Shown in pieces: positions 32,932 to 41,399 of a stretch of DNA of 64,000 nt. The notes under the pieces were generated by a model, which was not told where the DNA came from, ran no database searches, and worked only from the letters and a program-made list of their open reading frames with translations. This stretch comes from an uncultured Lachnospiraceae bacterium. GTDB lineage: Bacteria; Bacillota; Clostridia; Lachnospirales; Lachnospiraceae. The stretch covers positions 34,600-98,599 of the forward strand of contig CAJUTC010000008.1 of NCBI GenBank assembly GCA_910589195.1, written 5' to 3'. A program made the position numbers and the translations under genes. Positions within the stretch are counted from its first letter, which is position 1, and each line of letters begins with the position of its first letter.

Positions 32932-33933
32932 ATGGTAAGAGTTATTGACATGCACTGTGATACGATTGCAGAGCTTTACTACAACCACAGAGATGGGGGA
33001 AAACAATCCGTATTGGACAGCCCGCTTCATGTAAGCCTGGAGAAAATGGAAAAAGGCGGCTATGGCCTTCAAAATTTCGCGCTGTTTACTCACTTAGAAC
33101 GGGCAGGCGACCGCCCGTTTGAATATTGTATGAAGCTGGCGGATACCTTTTTTACGGAAATAAAAGCCCATCCAGATAAAATCGGGATTGTAACAAATTA
33201 TCAGGAGATTGAAGAAAACTGGAAATCACATAAAATGTCGGCATTGCTTACGGTTGAAGAAGGAGGCGTATGCCAGGGGGAGCTGGCATTTCTTCGGATC
33301 CTTTATCAGCTTGGGGTCCGGATGATGACCCTTACCTGGAATTTTCAAAATGAGCTTGGCTGGCCGAACCGAAAAGAACAGACCAGCTCCGGCGGCATTT
33401 CTTATGTGCCAGATACCCTCCACGGCTTAACGGAAACGGGATTTGCATTTGTAGAAGAGATGGAACGCTTAGGAATGATCATTGATATTTCCCATCTTAA
33501 TGATAAGGGGATATGGGATGTGTTCCAACACACAACAAAGCCTTTTGTAGCCAGCCATTCTAACTGCCGGAAGCTGACGCCCCATCCAAGAAACCTGACA
33601 GATGAGATGATAAGGAAGCTTGCAGAGAGAGGAGGGGTTGCCGGCCTTAACTTCTGTTCGGCTTTTTTAAAAGAAGAAGAACCGGATACCCCAGAAATCA
33701 TGTCCGGCATCCAGGATATGATCCGGCATATCAAGCATATGAAGCAGGTGGGGGGAATCGGGGTTATTGGTCTTGGAACGGATTTTGACGGAATTGAAAA
33801 CCCGGTTGAAATTTCAGATGCCTCAAAGATGCAGAAATTGGCCCAGGCTTTGGAACAGGAAGGCTTTACTTCAGGGGAAATTGACGCTGTGTTCCACGAT
33901 AATGTACTGCGGGTTTATAAAGAAATCCTTTAA
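32932..33933 (+). CDS. Membrane-dipeptidase-type metallopeptidase (M19)
   Basis: This 333-residue dinuclear-zinc dipeptidase has ligands in the expected places: DMHCDT near the N-terminus, the bridging glutamate in LLTVEEGG, histidines in IDISHLND and VASHSNCR, and GLGTDFDGI. It cleaves dipeptides, including those with a D-residue at the C-terminal side, and may serve peptide nutrition or wall-peptide recycling. There is no signal peptide, so it is cytoplasmic. ATG 32932 follows a GGAGG site. It is a single gene between the decayed toxin-antitoxin locus and the phosphate operon. Confidence 0.93.
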   Translation: MVRVIDMHCDTIAELYYNHRDGGKQSVLDSPLHVSLEKMEKGGYGLQNFALFTHLERAGDRPFEYCMKLADTFFTEIKAHPDKIGIVTNYQEIEENWKSHKMSALLTVEEGGVCQGELAFLRILYQLGVRMMTLTWNFQNELGWPNRKEQTSSGGISYVPDTLHGLTETGFAFVEEMERLGMIIDISHLNDKGIWDVFQHTTKPFVASHSNCRKLTPHPRNLTDEMIRKLAERGGVAGLNFCSAFLKEEEPDTPEIMSGIQDMIRHIKHMKQVGGIGVIGLGTDFDGIENPVEISDASKMQKLAQALEQEGFTSGEIDAVFHDNVLRVYKEIL

Positions 33934-33981
33934 ACGAATATGGATAAGCAACACGAAATTGGTCTATATTAAGTGTTAAGG

Positions 33982-34011
33982 CGTGCAGGAACGATGGTTA
34001 CTGTCTGCACG
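33982..34011 (+). terminator. Weak terminator after the dipeptidase
   Basis: CGTGCAG and CTGCACG form a 7-bp stem with a 16-base loop. Only TTAT follows, so termination would be inefficient or would need help. Confidence 0.4.
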
Positions 34012-34033
34012 TTATCCGCAAACGCAGGCGCAT

Positions 34034-34087
34034 TTTACATAAATTTTACATTCCGTTGCTTTGGAATTTACACAGACCTGCTATGCT
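34034..34087 (+). promoter_or_regulatory. PHO box and promoter of the phosphate operon
   Basis: TTTACA occurs at 34034, 34045 and 34067, with a degenerate TTGCTT at 34056, so four half-sites fall on an exact 11-bp period. This is the arrangement of PhoP sites in Firmicutes (TT-A/T/C-ACA repeats). An extended -10, TG-C-TATGCT (34079-34087), follows without a proper -35 box, as expected for an activator-dependent promoter. The start codon is 37 bases beyond it. Confidence 0.8.
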
Positions 34088-34123
34088 GGTTACATAACGA
34101 ATGAATCAGCACAGGAGGCAGAT

Positions 34124-35797
34124 ATGGCAGTTGAACTACTTGGGATAGGAATCCAGTTTATTGGCGGTCTTGGCATGTTTTTATATGGAATGAATTCTAT
34201 GGCAGACGGGCTTCAAAAATCAGCGGGAAGCCGGATGCAGCAGCTTTTGGGGGTTCTTACATCCAACCGCTTTTTGGGGGTTTTGGCAGGCGCGGCGATT
34301 ACTGCCATTATCCAGAGCTCTTCTGCCGCTACGGTTATGGTAGTGGGATTTGTGAATGCAGGGATTCTAAACCTGACCCAGGCAGTGGGAATTATTATGG
34401 GGGCGAATATCGGAACTACGATTACCAGTTGGATTGTTTCCATGAGCGAGTGGGGGGAGATGCTAAAACCGGAATTTTTTGCCCCCCTTCTTGTAGGGAT
34501 TGGAGCTGGGTTTGTTATCTTTTCAAAAGATTCCAAGAGGAAACAGATAGGGGAAATCTTAGTTGGGTTCGGTCTTTTGTTTATGGGTTTAAACCTAATG
34601 TCTTCTTCGATCAAGCCATATCGGGACGCGCCTGTGTTTTTCCAGGTATTTTCTGTCCTGGGGAAGAATCCAGCTCTTGGAATCTTGGCAGGGGCAGTGG
34701 TTACGGCTGTTATCCAAAGTTCTTCTGCTTCCGTGGGTATTTTACAGACGCTGGCGTTGAACGGGGTTGTGAACTGGCAGTCAGCAGTGTTTATAACGTT
34801 AGGACAAAATATCGGAACTTGTGTTACCGCGCTGATGTCAGGCGTGGGTGCCCACAAGACGGCCAAACGGGCAGCTGTGCTCCATCTGTTATTTAACTGT
34901 ATCGGAGCTGCATTCTTTGGAGTGATTTTATTTGCTTTGTTCCAGATCTATCCTGGTTTGGCCGCTGCCTCTATTAGCAGCGTGGAAATTTCCGTATTCC
35001 ATACCGTTTTTAATGTGGCTAATACCCTTTTCCTGTTCCCGTTCGCAGGCGCTTTGGTAAAGTTGTCCTGTGTGCTGGTAAAGGATGAGAAAGCTGATAG
35101 GAAAACGGAGCGTGAGAAAACCCAGGATATGGAAGAAGAAATGGAACGTCATTTGGATATCCGGATTTTAGAAACGCCTTCCTTATGTTTGGAGCATGCG
35201 GAGCGTGAGGTAGTGCATATGGGAAAGACGGCGTTGCTAAATTTAAAAATCGCGGGGGAAGCTTTTTTGAACAATAATCAGTTTGGAACGGACGAAGTAA
35301 TGAAAAATGAGAAAACCATCAACCATATGGAAACCATGCTTACTGGCTACCTGGTTCAAATAAATAATCTTTCGTTAAATGAGCAGCAGCATTTGCTTGT
35401 GAAGGATTTGTTCTATACCATCAGTGACATTGAGCGGATTGGCGATCATAGTCAGAATTTGGCAGAACTCGCAAGGGAAAAAATTCAAAACCAAATTGTA
35501 TTTTCAAAAGAAGCTAGGAAAGAAATGGAAGAGATGCTTCATGCGGTGACAGCTTCTGTGGAATATGCGATAAATTCCAGAACATTCCACGACATGGCCT
35601 GGGTTCGCCAGGTGGTGCAAAGTGAGGAATTGGTAGACAACCTGGAAGAAGATTTCAGAGAACGGCACCTGGAGCGTTTGTCAGGTAATTTCTGCAGTCC
35701 GGAAAACGGCGTTATCTATTTAGATGCCTTAAGCAATCTGGAGCGTGTGTCGGATCATGCGCTGAATATTGCAGGGTATGTGCGGGATGAAATGTGA
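34124..35797 (+). CDS. Na+/phosphate cotransporter with C-terminal PhoU domain
   Basis: This 557-residue fusion has a Na/Pi-cotransporter domain at residues about 1-310, with the paired repeats QSSSAATVMVVGFVNAGIL and QSSSASVGILQTLALNGVV. A cytoplasmic PhoU-like helical domain follows at about 345-555, with LFYTISDIERIGDHSQN and LDALSNLERVSDHALN. It imports phosphate with sodium and may report phosphate status to the adjacent kinase. ATG 34124 follows AGGAGG at five bases; the longer frame from TTG 34061 would start inside the PHO box. Its last four bases overlap the regulator start, so transporter and two-component system are made together. Confidence 0.93.
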   Translation: MAVELLGIGIQFIGGLGMFLYGMNSMADGLQKSAGSRMQQLLGVLTSNRFLGVLAGAAITAIIQSSSAATVMVVGFVNAGILNLTQAVGIIMGANIGTTITSWIVSMSEWGEMLKPEFFAPLLVGIGAGFVIFSKDSKRKQIGEILVGFGLLFMGLNLMSSSIKPYRDAPVFFQVFSVLGKNPALGILAGAVVTAVIQSSSASVGILQTLALNGVVNWQSAVFITLGQNIGTCVTALMSGVGAHKTAKRAAVLHLLFNCIGAAFFGVILFALFQIYPGLAAASISSVEISVFHTVFNVANTLFLFPFAGALVKLSCVLVKDEKADRKTEREKTQDMEEEMERHLDIRILETPSLCLEHAEREVVHMGKTALLNLKIAGEAFLNNNQFGTDEVMKNEKTINHMETMLTGYLVQINNLSLNEQQHLLVKDLFYTISDIERIGDHSQNLAELAREKIQNQIVFSKEARKEMEEMLHAVTASVEYAINSRTFHDMAWVRQVVQSEELVDNLEEDFRERHLERLSGNFCSPENGVIYLDALSNLERVSDHALNIAGYVRDEM

Positions 35798-36507
35798 AAA
35801 TGGAACGAATCTGTATCATTGAAGATGATGAAAATATAAGAAATCTGCTTCTGATTGCGCTGGAAGGTTTTGGATATCAGGCGGAAGCATTTGAAACAGC
35901 AGAGGAAGGGTTAGATCGGATCCGGAAATCACCTCCGGATCTTGTGGTGCTCGATTGGATGCTTCCTGGCATCAGCGGAGTGGCGGCAATGAAAAGCATC
36001 CGCCAGACAAAGGGGCTCCAGCACATTCCTATCATCATGCTGACAGCAAAAGATAAGGAACTGGATAAGGTGACAGGCCTGGATAGCGGGGCAGATGATT
36101 ATATGGTAAAGCCTTTTGGCGTGTTAGAGCTTGCGGCCAGAATCCGCGGCCTGCTGCGCCGGGCCGGACAGGGGCGGTGTTTGGAAGAAACCTTATTTGG
36201 CGGCGGAATCAGCGTATGCCAAAAAACCAGGGAGGTTATATCCGGGAACCGGAATGTGGAACTGACCTTAAAAGAGTATGAGCTTTTAGTTTATTTAATG
36301 AAGAATGATTTCCGGGTTGTACCAAGGGAAGAGCTGCTAAATCAGATTTGGGGATATGAATATGATGGAGAAAGCAGGACGCTGGATATGCATATCCGGA
36401 CGCTCAGGCAAAAGCTGGGTGAGGAACATGGCTTGGTGATCAAAACCGTTCGGGGAGTGGGATACCGGTTTATAGCAGAAGAGAAGGGTGTTGGGGGAAG
36501 ATGTTAA
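35794..36507 (+). CDS. phoB: PhoB/PhoP-type response regulator
   Basis: This 237-residue OmpR-family regulator has a receiver domain with acidic pocket EDDEN and acceptor Asp54 in VVLDWMLPG, the threonine in IIMLTAKD and the lysine in DDYMVKPFG. The winged-helix domain ends in SRTLDMHIRTLRQKLG and VRGVGYRF. It begins at GTG 35794, overlapping the transporter stop (GTGA); ATG 35800 is an alternative. Its likely target is the PHO box at the head of its own operon, giving positive autoregulation under phosphate limitation. The assignment as PhoB rather than another OmpR member rests on operon partners and that PHO box. Confidence 0.9.
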   Translation: MKMERICIIEDDENIRNLLLIALEGFGYQAEAFETAEEGLDRIRKSPPDLVVLDWMLPGISGVAAMKSIRQTKGLQHIPIIMLTAKDKELDKVTGLDSGADDYMVKPFGVLELAARIRGLLRRAGQGRCLEETLFGGGISVCQKTREVISGNRNVELTLKEYELLVYLMKNDFRVVPREELLNQIWGYEYDGESRTLDMHIRTLRQKLGEEHGLVIKTVRGVGYRFIAEEKGVGGRC

Positions 36508-36618
36508 GGTGATAAGAGCATATTCAACCCCTTTACGTTAATGATGGAAATGTGAATGTAAGTATTAAGAAATTTGCGCGGAAACGTTGGATACGGGGTG
36601 TGAGGCGGAGGAAAGGCT

Positions 36619-38046
36619 GTGCGGAAAGCGATTTTAATGAAATTTGTGCAGGTACTGCTTGGGGCGTTATGTTTAAACAGTTTTATGGTTTATATTGCAG
36701 GCAGCAGTATTTTGCTGAAAAACGCAAGGCGTGATATGCTGTATACGCTGGAAACCATTGATAGTATCCTGGATTATCAGGGAGATTTATCCGGGCAGAT
36801 TTGCCGTCTGGAAGAGATGATTGGCCGAAATAAAAGCCGGCTGACACTGATTTTCCAGGATGGCACGGTAGCAGCCGATACAGGTGCTGATAGGGAAAAA
36901 ATGGAAAATCATCTGGAACGGGAGGAAGTAGCAGCGGCTATATCAGAGGGCAGCGGCTATGCCACCCGTTTTTCTGATACCTTAAACCAGACTATGCTGT
37001 ATGTTGCCCTCCGTTCTGCCCACAGGGGAATGATTTTGCGCTTAGGAGTCCCCTTTTCCGGCATACGGGAATACCTTCCTATGCTTCTTCCAGCCGTATG
37101 GCTTAGTTTCGCGGTCGCCGTGCTGGCTTCCTTAGGAATTACTGATCGACTGGTGGTTTCCGTTGCCAAACCCATCCTTGACCTGTCTGGCGAAATGATG
37201 AGAGTTCAGGGCGGCAGTATCGATCTCCATTTTGAACCGGGGCCTTATCCGGAAATCAACGCAATTGGGTCTACTGCTGTAGAAATGTCAAAACGGATCC
37301 AAAATTATGTTTGCCAATTGGAGCGGGAGCGGGGAATCCGGCAAGAATTTTTCAGCAATGCGTCCCATGAACTAAAAACTCCCATCACTTCCATACAAGG
37401 TTATGCGGAACTATTAGAACACAGGATGGTTACCGATCCGGCAGTGGAGAAGGACTTTATTGGCCGGATCAAAAAAGAAGCGGTTCACATGGCTGATTTA
37501 ATCAATGACATTTTGATGATTTCCAGGCTGGAATCCAGGGAAGCTGAAGTAACGGTTACAAAGATTTCCCTTCTCCCATTTTTAAATGAGATCTGTGATT
37601 CCTTAGAACCATTGGCCAGGAAGCTTGGGGTTTTTCTTTCTGTGGAATGTCCTCCGATCCTCATTAACGCCAATGCCAGGCACCTTCAGGAATTATTTAC
37701 CAACTTAATTTCAAACGGCGTGAACTACAACCGGCCAGGAGGACAGGTTCAGATAACCGCGGCTTATGACGATAGCTATTTTTCTTTTCGGGTAAAGGAT
37801 AATGGCACTGGGATCCCAAAGGAATCCATAGAACGGATATTTGAGCGGTTTTACCGGGTGGATAAGGGGCGGAGCCGGAAGCAGGGGGGCACAGGCCTGG
37901 GTCTTTCCATTGTAAAACATATCGTAAACTTTTACGGCGGCAGAATCCAAGTAGAGTCAGAAATTGGAAAGGGAAGTGAATTTATTGTAGTACTTCCGGC
38001 AGAAAAAACAGGTGAAAAGGAAGTTTCTTTGACTTCACTGCTTTAA
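36619..38046 (+). CDS. phoR: PhoR-type sensor histidine kinase
   Basis: This 475-residue kinase has two membrane helices (about 8-32 and 152-175) around a small extracellular domain. A HAMP-like linker follows, then HisKA with His250 in NASHELKTPITSIQGY. The ATPase domain has N-box ELFTNLISNGVNYN, DNGTGIP and GTGLGLSIVKHI. It should phosphorylate the response regulator encoded upstream. GTG 36619 is supported by GGAGGAAAGG just before it. An inverted repeat, CTTTAAATT-N5-AATTTAAAG-like (38041-38064), spans the stop codon; without a T run it is not a convincing terminator. Confidence 0.92.
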   Translation: MRKAILMKFVQVLLGALCLNSFMVYIAGSSILLKNARRDMLYTLETIDSILDYQGDLSGQICRLEEMIGRNKSRLTLIFQDGTVAADTGADREKMENHLEREEVAAAISEGSGYATRFSDTLNQTMLYVALRSAHRGMILRLGVPFSGIREYLPMLLPAVWLSFAVAVLASLGITDRLVVSVAKPILDLSGEMMRVQGGSIDLHFEPGPYPEINAIGSTAVEMSKRIQNYVCQLERERGIRQEFFSNASHELKTPITSIQGYAELLEHRMVTDPAVEKDFIGRIKKEAVHMADLINDILMISRLESREAEVTVTKISLLPFLNEICDSLEPLARKLGVFLSVECPPILINANARHLQELFTNLISNGVNYNRPGGQVQITAAYDDSYFSFRVKDNGTGIPKESIERIFERFYRVDKGRSRKQGGTGLGLSIVKHIVNFYGGRIQVESEIGKGSEFIVVLPAEKTGEKEVSLTSLL

Positions 38047-38072
38047 ATTCACATAAATTTAAAGCAATGAAA

Positions 38073-38101
38073 TTGACGGGAGAGTTTTTTTGTAGTATGA
38101 T
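38073..38101 (+). promoter_or_regulatory. Promoter of the ABC importer operon
   Basis: TTGACG (38073-38078), 17 bases, TATGAT (38096-38101). The leader to the start codon is about 115 bases. Confidence 0.78.
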
Positions 38102-38121
38102 ACCATATAGTTTGGATGTAT

Positions 38122-38177
38122 GACAGCATTTTTAATGGATCAACAGGGAATAATCCATTTAAAAACAGATTGCTGTC
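38122..38177 (+). other. Structured 5' leader of the ABC importer mRNA
   Basis: GACAGCA (38122-38128) pairs with TGCTGTC (38171-38177). Nested inside, TTTTTAATGGAT pairs with ATCCATTTAAAAA with one bulged A. The result is one long, nearly continuous hairpin between promoter and ribosome binding site. It has no terminator T run. A regulatory RNA, a stability element or a protein site are all possible. Confidence 0.55.
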
Positions 38178-38222
38178 CGGATGCAAACGGAAAATCATAC
38201 TTATCAAAGGGAGAGATTAATT

Positions 38223-39290
38223 ATGAAAAAGAAAGCGTTATCTCTGATTCTGGCAGGAGCTATGGTGTTATCTATGAGCGGCTGCGGTTCTAACGGGGGG
38301 GAAACTACCACAGCAGCCGGGAACGAATCCGCCACGACTGCTTCCCAGGAAACAGAGGGCAAGGAAAATGCGGAAGAAAAAGTAGAAGCAGACAAGGCTG
38401 AATCAGAAGGGAATACGTATACAGTAGGTATTTGCCAGTTGGTTCAGCATGCGGCGCTGGATGCCGCTACCCAGGGATTTAAAGATGCTCTGGTCGAGGA
38501 ATTAGGCGATGCCGTAACCTTTGACGAGGTTAATGCCCAGGGTGATTCGAATACCTGTTCTACGATTATCAACAACTTTGTATCAGCAGATGTGGATTTG
38601 ATTTTAGCCAATGCCACGCCTGCCCTTCAGGCGGCACAGGCAGGAACCAATGAGATTCCCATCCTTGGGACTTCTGTTACCGAGTACGGTGTGGCTCTTG
38701 GGATCGATGGCTTTGATGGAATCGTGGGGGGAAATATTTCCGGAACCTCTGATCTGGCGCCTTTAGATGAGCAGGCGGCTATGCTTCATGAGTTGTTCCC
38801 AGACGCAAAAAAAGTCGGCCTGTTATATTGTTCCGCGGAAGCCAATTCCCAGTATCAGGTAGACACGGTTAAGACTGCTTTGGAAGAATTAGGCTATACC
38901 TGTGAATATTACGCATTTTCTGACTCCAATGATTTATCTGGTATTGTTACAAAAGCGGCTGACGAAAATGACGTACTGTATGTTCCTACCGATAACACGG
39001 CAGCGGCAAATGCAGAGCTTGTAAATAATATCTGCCAGCCGGCAGGAGTTCCGGTTGTTGCAGGCGAAGAAGGAATCTGTGCAGGCTGTGGTGTGGCTAC
39101 CCTTTCCATCAGCTACTATGATTTAGGCGTAGGCACCGGCAAAATGGCAGCTAAGATTTTAAAAGGTGAGGCGGATATTTCCCAGATGCCCATCGAATAT
39201 GCTCCCCAGTTTACCAAGAAATATAACAAAACCCTTTGTGAGGCGCTTGGAATTGAAGTGCCGGAGGATTATGTAGCGATTGAAGAGTAA
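38223..39290 (+). CDS. TrpX-type ABC importer substrate-binding lipoprotein
   Basis: This 355-residue lipoprotein has a signal peptide and lipobox LSMSGC, with Cys21 as the lipidated residue. An acidic, threonine-rich linker follows, then a two-lobed ABC_sub_bind-family domain (about 65-350, with GICQLVQHAALDAATQGF and DLILANATPALQAA). Members of this family found with matching permease and ATPase genes are assigned to tryptophan or tyrosine uptake in streptococci, but ligands differ. ATG 38223 has AAGGGAGAG upstream. The following hairpin at 39302-39348 probably raises the level of this protein over the membrane parts. Confidence 0.87.
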   Translation: MKKKALSLILAGAMVLSMSGCGSNGGETTTAAGNESATTASQETEGKENAEEKVEADKAESEGNTYTVGICQLVQHAALDAATQGFKDALVEELGDAVTFDEVNAQGDSNTCSTIINNFVSADVDLILANATPALQAAQAGTNEIPILGTSVTEYGVALGIDGFDGIVGGNISGTSDLAPLDEQAAMLHELFPDAKKVGLLYCSAEANSQYQVDTVKTALEELGYTCEYYAFSDSNDLSGIVTKAADENDVLYVPTDNTAAANAELVNNICQPAGVPVVAGEEGICAGCGVATLSISYYDLGVGTGKMAAKILKGEADISQMPIEYAPQFTKKYNKTLCEALGIEVPEDYVAIEE

Positions 39291-39301
39291 CGAATGAATA
39301 C

Positions 39302-39348
39302 GCGCAAAACAACAGCGAGGCTGTAAGCTCCCCGCTGTTGTTTTGCGC
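39302..39348 (+). other. Intercistronic hairpin between binding-protein and permease genes
   Basis: GCGCAAAACAACAGCG and CGCTGTTGTTTTGCGC form a perfect 16-bp stem with a 15-base loop. No T run follows, so it probably protects the upstream mRNA or causes partial termination, which is common after binding-protein genes. Confidence 0.75.
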
Positions 39349-39399
39349 CGATATTAACATATCCTGCCAGGCGGGGTTGCAGACAGAGGAAGGAATATT

Positions 39400-40359
39400 A
39401 TGGCAAGTTTAATCAATGCGTTGCCTGGCGCAGTTGCGCAGGGGCTAATATGGGGAATTATGGCGATAGGCGTATATCTTACCTATCGGATTTTGGACGT
39501 TGCGGATTTAACCGTAGACGGATCTCTTTGTACCGGAGGAGCGGTCTGTATCATGCTGATGCTGAACGGCCAGAACGTATGGGTGGCCATGTTCGGGGCA
39601 TTGCTTGCGGGGATGGCGGCAGGTCTTGCTACTGGTATCCTGCATACTTTTATGGGAATCCCGGCGATTCTTGCCGGCATTTTAACACAGCTTGGTCTGT
39701 ATTCAGTAAATTTGAAAATAATGGGAAAGGCCAACCAGGCAATTAATGTAGACAAATATCCATTGCTGGTATCTCTGCGTTTTATTAAAGGCGTGCCTTT
39801 TTTTAAAAATACAATTTTTATAGTTGCGATTATCATTATGGTTCTCATCCTGTTTTTATACTGGTTTTTCGGAACAGAGCTTGGATGCTCCTTACGTGCC
39901 ACGGGATGTAATGACAAGATGGCACGTGCCCAAGGCATTAATACAGATTTTGCCAGGGTGCTTGGCCTGATGATTTCAAATGGCCTGGTTGCGTTTTCCG
40001 GCGCACTTTTAGGCCAGTATCAGGGATTTTCCGATATTAATATGGGACGTGGCGCAATCGTAATCGGCTTGGCTGCCGTTATTATCGGAGAGGCAATTTT
40101 TGGAAAGGTGTTCCATAATTTTGGATTCCGCCTTCTTGGCGTGGCTCTTGGCTCCATCGTATATTATCTGGTACTTCAGGTGGTAATCTGGCTGGGCGTG
40201 GACACCGATCTGCTGAAGCTGTTATCGGCGTTGGTTGTAGCCATATTCCTTGCTACCCCTACTTGGAAGAGCCGCTATTTTAAGAAAGGTTTTGGAAATA
40301 TAAAGCAGATTAAACGCTTTCTGCTCCTATTTAGCAGACTGAACGGACGCGCTTTGTAA
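39400..40359 (+). CDS. TrpY-type ABC importer permease
   Basis: This 319-residue protein has eight to nine membrane helices and the family pattern TYRILDVADLTVDGSLCTGGAV near residue 30. The cytoplasmic coupling segment GCSLRATGCNDKMARAQGIN lies near residue 165. It belongs to the branched-chain-amino-acid-like permease superfamily and works with the binding protein encoded before it and the ATPase after it. ATG 39400 follows GAGGAAGGA. The C-terminus is a short basic cytoplasmic tail. Confidence 0.9.
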   Translation: MASLINALPGAVAQGLIWGIMAIGVYLTYRILDVADLTVDGSLCTGGAVCIMLMLNGQNVWVAMFGALLAGMAAGLATGILHTFMGIPAILAGILTQLGLYSVNLKIMGKANQAINVDKYPLLVSLRFIKGVPFFKNTIFIVAIIIMVLILFLYWFFGTELGCSLRATGCNDKMARAQGINTDFARVLGLMISNGLVAFSGALLGQYQGFSDINMGRGAIVIGLAAVIIGEAIFGKVFHNFGFRLLGVALGSIVYYLVLQVVIWLGVDTDLLKLLSALVVAIFLATPTWKSRYFKKGFGNIKQIKRFLLLFSRLNGRAL

Positions 40360-40451
40360 TATAATCAAACATAAGATATTGCTTTACCGCTACTTCCGGA
40401 AACGCTACGGCATCGGAAACGGGAAAAAGGATAGGCAGGGGGAAATAAATT

Positions 40452-41249
40452 ATGCTGGAAGCGAAAAATATTGTAAAAACCTTTAATATTGGAACTGTGA
40501 ATGAGAAAAAAGCCCTTCGGGGCGTTAATCTCACGCTGAACACAGGTGATTTTGTTACGATTATTGGCGGAAATGGAGCCGGGAAATCCACCTTTTTAAA
40601 TGCTATTGCCGGAGTATGGCCGGTAGACGAAGGGCAGATTATAATTGAAGGAAGAGATATTACGAAATTACCGGAACATAAGCGGGCCGCTTTTTTGGGA
40701 CGGGTATTCCAGGATCCTATGAATGGCACGGCTGCTACCATGGGGATTGAGGAAAACCTGGCGCTGGCATTTAGGCGGGGGTCAAGGAGAACCTTAAAGG
40801 CAGGAATTACGAATAGCGAACGCACCCTTTATAAGGATACTTTAAGCCGTTTGGGTCTGGGACTGCAAAGCCGCTTAACCAGTAAGGTGGGACTCCTTTC
40901 CGGAGGACAGCGGCAGGCTCTTACCCTTTTAATGGCCACGCTAAAGCAGCCAAAGCTCTTGCTTTTGGATGAACATACGGCAGCTTTGGATCCCAAGACC
41001 GCAAAAAAAGTTCTGGATTTAACAGAGGAAATCGTAAATAATCAGCATCTTACCGCCCTTATGGTTACCCATAACATGAAAGATGCCATCCAGATTGGAA
41101 ATCGTCTGATTATGATGCATGAAGGACAGATTATTTATGATGTGGCGGGGGAAGAGAAAAAATCCTTACAGGTAGAAGATTTGCTTAAGAAATTTGAAGA
41201 AGCCAGCGGTGAGAAATTTGCCAATGACCGTATGATGCTTGCAAAATAG
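40452..41249 (+). CDS. TrpZ-type ABC importer ATP-binding protein
   Basis: This 265-residue ATPase has Walker A GGNGAGKST (about residue 39), the signature LSGGQRQALT (about 152), Walker B LLLLDEHTAALDP and the switch histidine in MVTHNMKD. The histidine in DEHTAALD, in place of the usual DEPT, is the normal form in this uncharacterised-importer subgroup. It ends the operon, and a terminator-like hairpin follows at 41336-41362. Confidence 0.93.
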   Translation: MLEAKNIVKTFNIGTVNEKKALRGVNLTLNTGDFVTIIGGNGAGKSTFLNAIAGVWPVDEGQIIIEGRDITKLPEHKRAAFLGRVFQDPMNGTAATMGIEENLALAFRRGSRRTLKAGITNSERTLYKDTLSRLGLGLQSRLTSKVGLLSGGQRQALTLLMATLKQPKLLLLDEHTAALDPKTAKKVLDLTEEIVNNQHLTALMVTHNMKDAIQIGNRLIMMHEGQIIYDVAGEEKKSLQVEDLLKKFEEASGEKFANDRMMLAK

Positions 41250-41281
41250 AAAAAGGTAATGGAATTTTAATAAAATTGTTC

Positions 41282-41310
41282 TTTTCATATTTGTCTGTCT
41301 GTGATAAAAT
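41282..41310 (+). promoter_or_regulatory. Candidate promoter of the NlpC/P60 gene
   Basis: TTTTCA (41282-41287), 17 bases, TAAAAT (41305-41310), with an extended TG at 41302. It lies before, not after, the hairpin at 41336. Confidence 0.5.
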
Positions 41311-41335
41311 AACGACGGATTTATTACAGGGATAT

Positions 41336-41367
41336 AAAGGCTGCCAAAATCCGGCAGCCTTTGCTTT
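41336..41367 (+). terminator. Terminator-like hairpin after the importer operon
   Basis: AAAGGCTGCC and GGCAGCCTTT form a perfect 10-bp stem around a 7-base loop, followed by TGCTTT. It ends the importer operon, but it also falls in the leader of the next gene if the promoter at 41282 is used. Confidence 0.7.
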
Positions 41368-41399
41368 ACGGACGCATTGGTTTAAGGGAGAGTTAAAAT

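Noticed and set aside
34213..34866. A 217-codon antisense frame under the Na/Pi transporter gene
   Set aside because: The + frame is an intact conserved transporter. The antisense product has the Pro/Thr/Ile pattern expected from reading a hydrophobic gene backwards.
36552..36734. A 60-codon frame overlapping the start of the PhoR-type kinase
   Set aside because: It overlaps the well-supported kinase gene in another frame and has no site or recognisable domain.
38102..38222. A T-box leader for the TrpX-type importer
   Set aside because: I could not find the T-box sequence, a specifier loop or a terminator/antiterminator pair; only a single long hairpin is present.
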